Shown one piece after another: positions 60,462 to 64,000 of a DNA stretch of 64,000 nucleotides. Made by a program: the position numbers and the translations under genes. Source of the stretch: Flavobacterium pectinovorum (lineage in GTDB: Bacteria; Bacteroidota; Bacteroidia; Flavobacteriales; Flavobacteriaceae); contig NZ_JAFEVZ010000013.1 of assembly GCF_022802975.1 (NCBI RefSeq), positions 62,001-126,000 of the forward strand, in the 5' to 3' direction. A model generated the notes under the pieces. That model was not told where the DNA came from and did no database searches. It saw nothing but the letters and a program-made list of their open reading frames with translations. Numbering within the stretch: position 1 is the first letter of the stretch; every line of letters starts with the position of its first letter.

Positions 60462-62570
60462 ATGTCCAACAATCTCCTCGAAACCCCTATCGAATACCTA
60501 AAAGGTGTTGGCCCAAGTCGTGGCCAGCTGCTTCGTAAGGAATTGGGCATCCATAAATACGGAGATTTGGTTAATTTTTTCCCAAACCGATATATTGACA
60601 GAACTCGTTATTACAAAATAAACGAATTACAAAATACGGGTTCCGAAGTTCAGATTATTGGTAAAATCATTAATATAAAAACAGTTGAATTTGCTAAAAA
60701 TAAAAAACGACTAGTTGCCACTTTCGTGGATGATACCGGGCAAATAGACCTGAACTGGTTTCAGGGACACAAATGGATTCGGGAGAGTTTAAAACTCAAT
60801 GAAGTATGTGTCATTTTTGGAAAATGTTCTTTATACGGAAGCCAGTTTAGTATGGCACACCCTGAGATTGAACTTTTAAGTGATCATGAAAAAAGTCTTC
60901 GATCTGCCATGCAGCCAGTTTATCCTTCAACAGAAACGCTCACAAATCGCGGAATTTCAAATCGGACAATAAATAAATTGATGGAACAGCTTTTCATCGA
61001 AACGCAAGCTTTATTTACGGAAACTTTTCCTTCTTACTTAGTTGAAGAATTAAAGTTAATTTCAAAAAAAGCGGCATTATTCAATATCCATTTTCCCAAA
61101 AGTGCCGATGCTTTGGCAAAAGCTCAATTTCGATTAAAATTTGAAGAATTATTCTTTATTCAACTGCAATTAATAACCAAAAACCTGATTCGGAAACATA
61201 AAATAAAAGGACATCCTTTTACAAAAGTGGGCGAATTCTTTAATGAATTTTATCAAAATCATTTGCCTTTTGAGCTCACTAATGCACAAAAAAGAGTGGT
61301 TAAAGAAATCCGATCCGATATGGGAAGTAACGCCCAGATGAACCGATTATTACAAGGAGATGTAGGATCAGGAAAAACAATTGTGGCTTTTTTGAGCATG
61401 CTTTTGGCAATCGATAATGGCTTTCAGGCTTGCTTGATGGCGCCTACTGAAATTTTAGCCAATCAACATTTTATTGGTTTATCAGAATTAGCTAACACAC
61501 TAAATATCAATATAAAAATACTAACTGGCTCAACAAAAACTGCAGCTAGAAAAATTATTCATGAAGAACTTGAAAATGGTACTTTACAAATTCTAATTGG
61601 AACTCATGCCTTGTTAGAAGACAAAGTAAAATTTCAAAATTTAGGATTAGCCGTAATTGATGAACAACATCGTTTTGGTGTTGAACAACGCTCAAAATTG
61701 TGGAAGAAAAATGAAATTCCGCCACACGTTTTGGTGATGACCGCCACTCCTATCCCAAGAACTTTAGCAATGAGTTTATATGGTGATCTGGATATTTCTG
61801 TAATTGACGAATTGCCTCCCGGCAGGAAACCAATTCAGACCGTTCACAGATTTGACAGTAATCGACTAAAAGTCTGGAAATTTCTACGCGATGAAATTGC
61901 AAAAGGAAGACAAATTTACATTGTTTATCCGTTGATTCAGGAATCAGAGAAAATGGATTTTAAAGATTTAATGGATGGCTACGAAAGTATTTCCCGTGAT
62001 TTTCCATTACCTCAATATTCAATTTCCATCTTACACGGAAAGATGAAACCTACGGATAAAGATGCTGAAATGAAACGTTTTTCTGAAGGAAAAACCAATA
62101 TCATGGTTGCAACAACCGTAATTGAAGTTGGTGTAAATGTTCCAAATGCCAGTGTGATGATTATTGAAAGTGCGGAACGTTTTGGCTTATCGCAGCTGCA
62201 CCAATTGCGGGGCCGAGTTGGACGTGGAGCCGAACAGAGTTATTGCATTTTGATGACAAGCCACAAACTGAGTTCAGACAGTAAAACCCGAATGGAAACA
62301 ATGGTTCAGACCAATGATGGTTTCGAAATTGCAGAAGTTGACCTTAAACTTCGAGGACCGGGAGATTTAATGGGAACGCAACAAAGCGGTGTATTAAATC
62401 TGCAAATTGCAGATATTGTTCGGGATCGTGATATCTTGGCTTTAGCCAGAAACTATGCAATGAAAATCTTAAAGGAAGATCCTCCTTTACAAAAACCTGA
62501 ACATGCCATTTTAAAAACCATTTTCATCGAACTAACCAAGAAAAAAAGTATCTGGAATTATATTAGTTAG
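60462..62570 (+). CDS. recG: ATP-dependent DNA helicase RecG
   Basis: 702 residues, as expected. It remodels stalled replication forks and Holliday junctions. The N-terminal wedge (PIEYLKGVGPSRGQLLRKELG, FPNRYIDRTRYY) precedes helicase motifs: LLQGDVGSGKTIVAF (Walker A), VIDEQHRFGVEQRSKL (DExH type), TATPIPRTLAMSLYGDLDIS, and the C-terminal RGRVGRGAEQSYCIL. DLKLRGPGDLMGTQQSG is the conserved TRG region. Confidence 0.96.
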   Translation: MSNNLLETPIEYLKGVGPSRGQLLRKELGIHKYGDLVNFFPNRYIDRTRYYKINELQNTGSEVQIIGKIINIKTVEFAKNKKRLVATFVDDTGQIDLNWFQGHKWIRESLKLNEVCVIFGKCSLYGSQFSMAHPEIELLSDHEKSLRSAMQPVYPSTETLTNRGISNRTINKLMEQLFIETQALFTETFPSYLVEELKLISKKAALFNIHFPKSADALAKAQFRLKFEELFFIQLQLITKNLIRKHKIKGHPFTKVGEFFNEFYQNHLPFELTNAQKRVVKEIRSDMGSNAQMNRLLQGDVGSGKTIVAFLSMLLAIDNGFQACLMAPTEILANQHFIGLSELANTLNINIKILTGSTKTAARKIIHEELENGTLQILIGTHALLEDKVKFQNLGLAVIDEQHRFGVEQRSKLWKKNEIPPHVLVMTATPIPRTLAMSLYGDLDISVIDELPPGRKPIQTVHRFDSNRLKVWKFLRDEIAKGRQIYIVYPLIQESEKMDFKDLMDGYESISRDFPLPQYSISILHGKMKPTDKDAEMKRFSEGKTNIMVATTVIEVGVNVPNASVMIIESAERFGLSQLHQLRGRVGRGAEQSYCILMTSHKLSSDSKTRMETMVQTNDGFEIAEVDLKLRGPGDLMGTQQSGVLNLQIADIVRDRDILALARNYAMKILKEDPPLQKPEHAILKTIFIELTKKKSIWNYIS

Positions 62571-62682
62571 CAATTCATATTAAAATCCGTTTTTAAAACC
62601 TTCACATTACTCTTATTTCTAAAAAAACACTTAAAAAATAAAGGTTAATCATTATTTTTAAACAACATCTGCTTTCGATTCT

Positions 62683-62690
62683 TACCTTTG
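62683..62690 (+). promoter_or_regulatory. -7 box of prmA
   Basis: TACCTTTG, 14 bp before the ATG; identical to the kdsA box. Confidence 0.6.
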
Positions 62691-62704
62691 CAAAAAAATT
62701 ATCT

Positions 62705-63538
62705 ATGTCAAATATATATTTAGGGTATCATTTTTCAATTGAACCCAAAGAACTGGGATCAGAAATATTAATTGCCGAATTAGGTGAAAAAGCTTTCGAA
62801 AGTTTTACAGAAACTGAAAAAGGAATTTCTGCTTTTGTGAAGAAAGATTTATGGGATGAAAATATCTTAGATGACATTTATATTTTACAATCAGACGAAT
62901 TTACAATCGAATATACTATTGAGGAAATCGATCAGGTAAACTGGAATGAGGAGTGGGAAAAGAATTTTGAAGCTATTGATGTTGATGGAAAATGCCATGT
63001 ACGCGCTCCTTTTCATCCAAAAACTAACGCTGAATTTGACATCCTAATCGAACCCAAAATGAGTTTTGGAACAGGTCATCACGAAACAACACACATGATG
63101 ATTCAGCATTTACTTGAAATGGATGTTGAAGGTTTAAAAACGTTGGATATGGGTTGTGGAACTGCAATTTTAGCTATTTTGGCTGAAATGAAAGGCGCTC
63201 AGCCTATTGATGCAATTGATATTGACAACTGGTGTTATTTGAATTCTATTGAAAATGCAGAGCGCAATAATTGCAAACATATTACCGTTTACGAAGGAGA
63301 TGCAACCTTATTATCTGAAAAAAAATACGATTTAATTATAGCAAATATTAATCGTAATATTTTATTAAACGACATGCAAAGCTATGTTGATTGTTTAAAT
63401 CCAAAAGGAACATTACTTTTAAGTGGCTTTTATGAAGAAGACATTCCGTTTATCGATGCTTCCTGTACAGAAAAAGGATTAACTTATGTTAAAAAGTTTC
63501 AAAGAAACAACTGGGTCTCATTAAAATACGTAAATTAG
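62705..63538 (+). CDS. prmA: Ribosomal protein L11 methyltransferase
   Basis: 277 residues. Class I methyltransferase that trimethylates ribosomal protein L11. Motifs are FGTGHHETTHMMIQHL, the AdoMet-binding LDMGCGTAILAILAEMKGA and ANINRNILLNDM (N-I-N-R type). The N-terminal substrate domain contains WNEEWEKNFEAI. The clpS gene follows after 36 bp. Confidence 0.95.
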   Translation: MSNIYLGYHFSIEPKELGSEILIAELGEKAFESFTETEKGISAFVKKDLWDENILDDIYILQSDEFTIEYTIEEIDQVNWNEEWEKNFEAIDVDGKCHVRAPFHPKTNAEFDILIEPKMSFGTGHHETTHMMIQHLLEMDVEGLKTLDMGCGTAILAILAEMKGAQPIDAIDIDNWCYLNSIENAERNNCKHITVYEGDATLLSEKKYDLIIANINRNILLNDMQSYVDCLNPKGTLLLSGFYEEDIPFIDASCTEKGLTYVKKFQRNNWVSLKYVN

Positions 63539-63574
63539 ATATTAGTAATTACAACAGTACAAAAAACTAAAAAA

Positions 63575-63850
63575 ATGAGTACTAAAGAAAAAGTAAGAGA
63601 AAGAGTTCGTGAAAAAGAAGCTATAGGTTTCAATAACGAAATTATTGTTTATAATGATGATGTAAACACTTTTGATCATGTAATTGATACTTTAATGCGT
63701 GTTTGCAGCCATACAGCCGAACAAGCAGAACAATGTTCCTTAATTGTACATTATAACGGAAAATGCACCGTAAAAACAGGACCTATTGATAAATTAAAAC
63801 CACAATGTACACAACTTCTGGAAGCTGGACTTAGTGCCGAAATTGTTTAA
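63575..63850 (+). CDS. clpS: ClpS adaptor for N-end rule degradation
   Basis: 91 residues. It delivers substrates with N-terminal destabilising residues to ClpAP-type proteases. The binding region IVYNDDVNTFDHVIDTLMRV with the conserved acidic pair, and CSHTAEQAEQCSLIVHYNGKC, match ClpS. It shares the prmA strand and is followed by a terminator. Confidence 0.93.
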   Translation: MSTKEKVRERVREKEAIGFNNEIIVYNDDVNTFDHVIDTLMRVCSHTAEQAEQCSLIVHYNGKCTVKTGPIDKLKPQCTQLLEAGLSAEIV

Positions 63851-63870
63851 TTTTAAATAATATTAAAAAA

Positions 63871-63917
63871 AACATTCTACCTGATTCAAATACAGAATAA
63901 GGCAGAATGTTTTTTTA
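63871..63917 (+). terminator. Terminator after clpS
   Basis: aacattct pairs with agaatgtt (63871-63878 / 63904-63911), with more pairing inside, followed by a T-run. Confidence 0.78.
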
Positions 63918-64000
63918 TTTATAACGATATGGCACAATATCTGATTGTAATTGATATCTTCAATTAAATTTAAAACAACAGAAATTAAACTTGTTTTCTT

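Overview
The window looks like a chromosomal segment of a Flavobacterium-type Bacteroidota (genus inferred). The evidence is low GC, SusC/SusD proteins, a T9SS C-terminal sorting domain, Bacteroidota -7 promoter boxes (TAnnTTTG), no Shine-Dalgarno sequences, and intergenic inverted repeats of the kind common in this genus. I see no tRNA, rRNA, CRISPR array, phage or transposase gene.

Positions 1-29757 form a polysaccharide utilisation locus that fits pectic rhamnogalacturonan-I. It encodes a SusC/SusD pair, a T9SS-exported PL11 rhamnogalacturonan lyase, a GH28 enzyme (cut by the window edge), two GH105 unsaturated-uronyl hydrolases, a GH106 rhamnosidase, two GH2 enzymes, two GH43-like enzymes, a SASA-type acetylesterase, an esterase-GH43 fusion, a DUF4861 protein and an L-rhamnose mutarotase. 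The lyase would cut the backbone outside the cell, SusCD would import oligomers, and the periplasmic enzymes would deacetylate and trim them. No regulator gene for the locus is in the window.

The strongest unlabelled signal is a shared promoter architecture in this locus. Nine sites carry a 10-bp-period direct repeat, in gene sense [A/G]CAGGnT-N3-[A/G]CAGGAT with some variation. Each is followed by exactly 21 nt and then a -7 box TAnnTTT[G/A]. The sites precede every transcription unit of the locus on both strands. Two have no intact gene: one drives a GH2 gene reduced to its start and tail (1202-1472), and one drives a promoter-terminator cassette of about 90 nt (15582-15672).

Positions 29818-37199 (minus strand) hold glycogen metabolism: glgA, glgC, glgB and a GH31 alpha-glucosidase. 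Positions 37334-39618 hold an alpha/beta hydrolase, an endonuclease III-like protein and a DUF3667 membrane protein. Positions 39668-42266 are an arsenic resistance cluster (arsR, a DUF6428-type gene, an ArsC-like phosphatase, an ACR3 pump) with the same 18-bp operator-like sequence at two places.

The rest is mixed. It contains a TlpA-like protein, then an apparent operon of a large PIG-L deacetylase, a 35-residue membrane peptide, an SSS symporter and a GNAT enzyme. After these come a VF530 protein, smpB, an HTH-Fic protein, an NAD(P)H-hydrate dehydratase gene broken by an in-frame stop, gcvT, an S41 protease, a YebC protein, a 25-residue membrane peptide with its own promoter and terminator, kdsA, an outer-membrane protein, a DUF1697 protein, a lipoprotein, recG, prmA and clpS.
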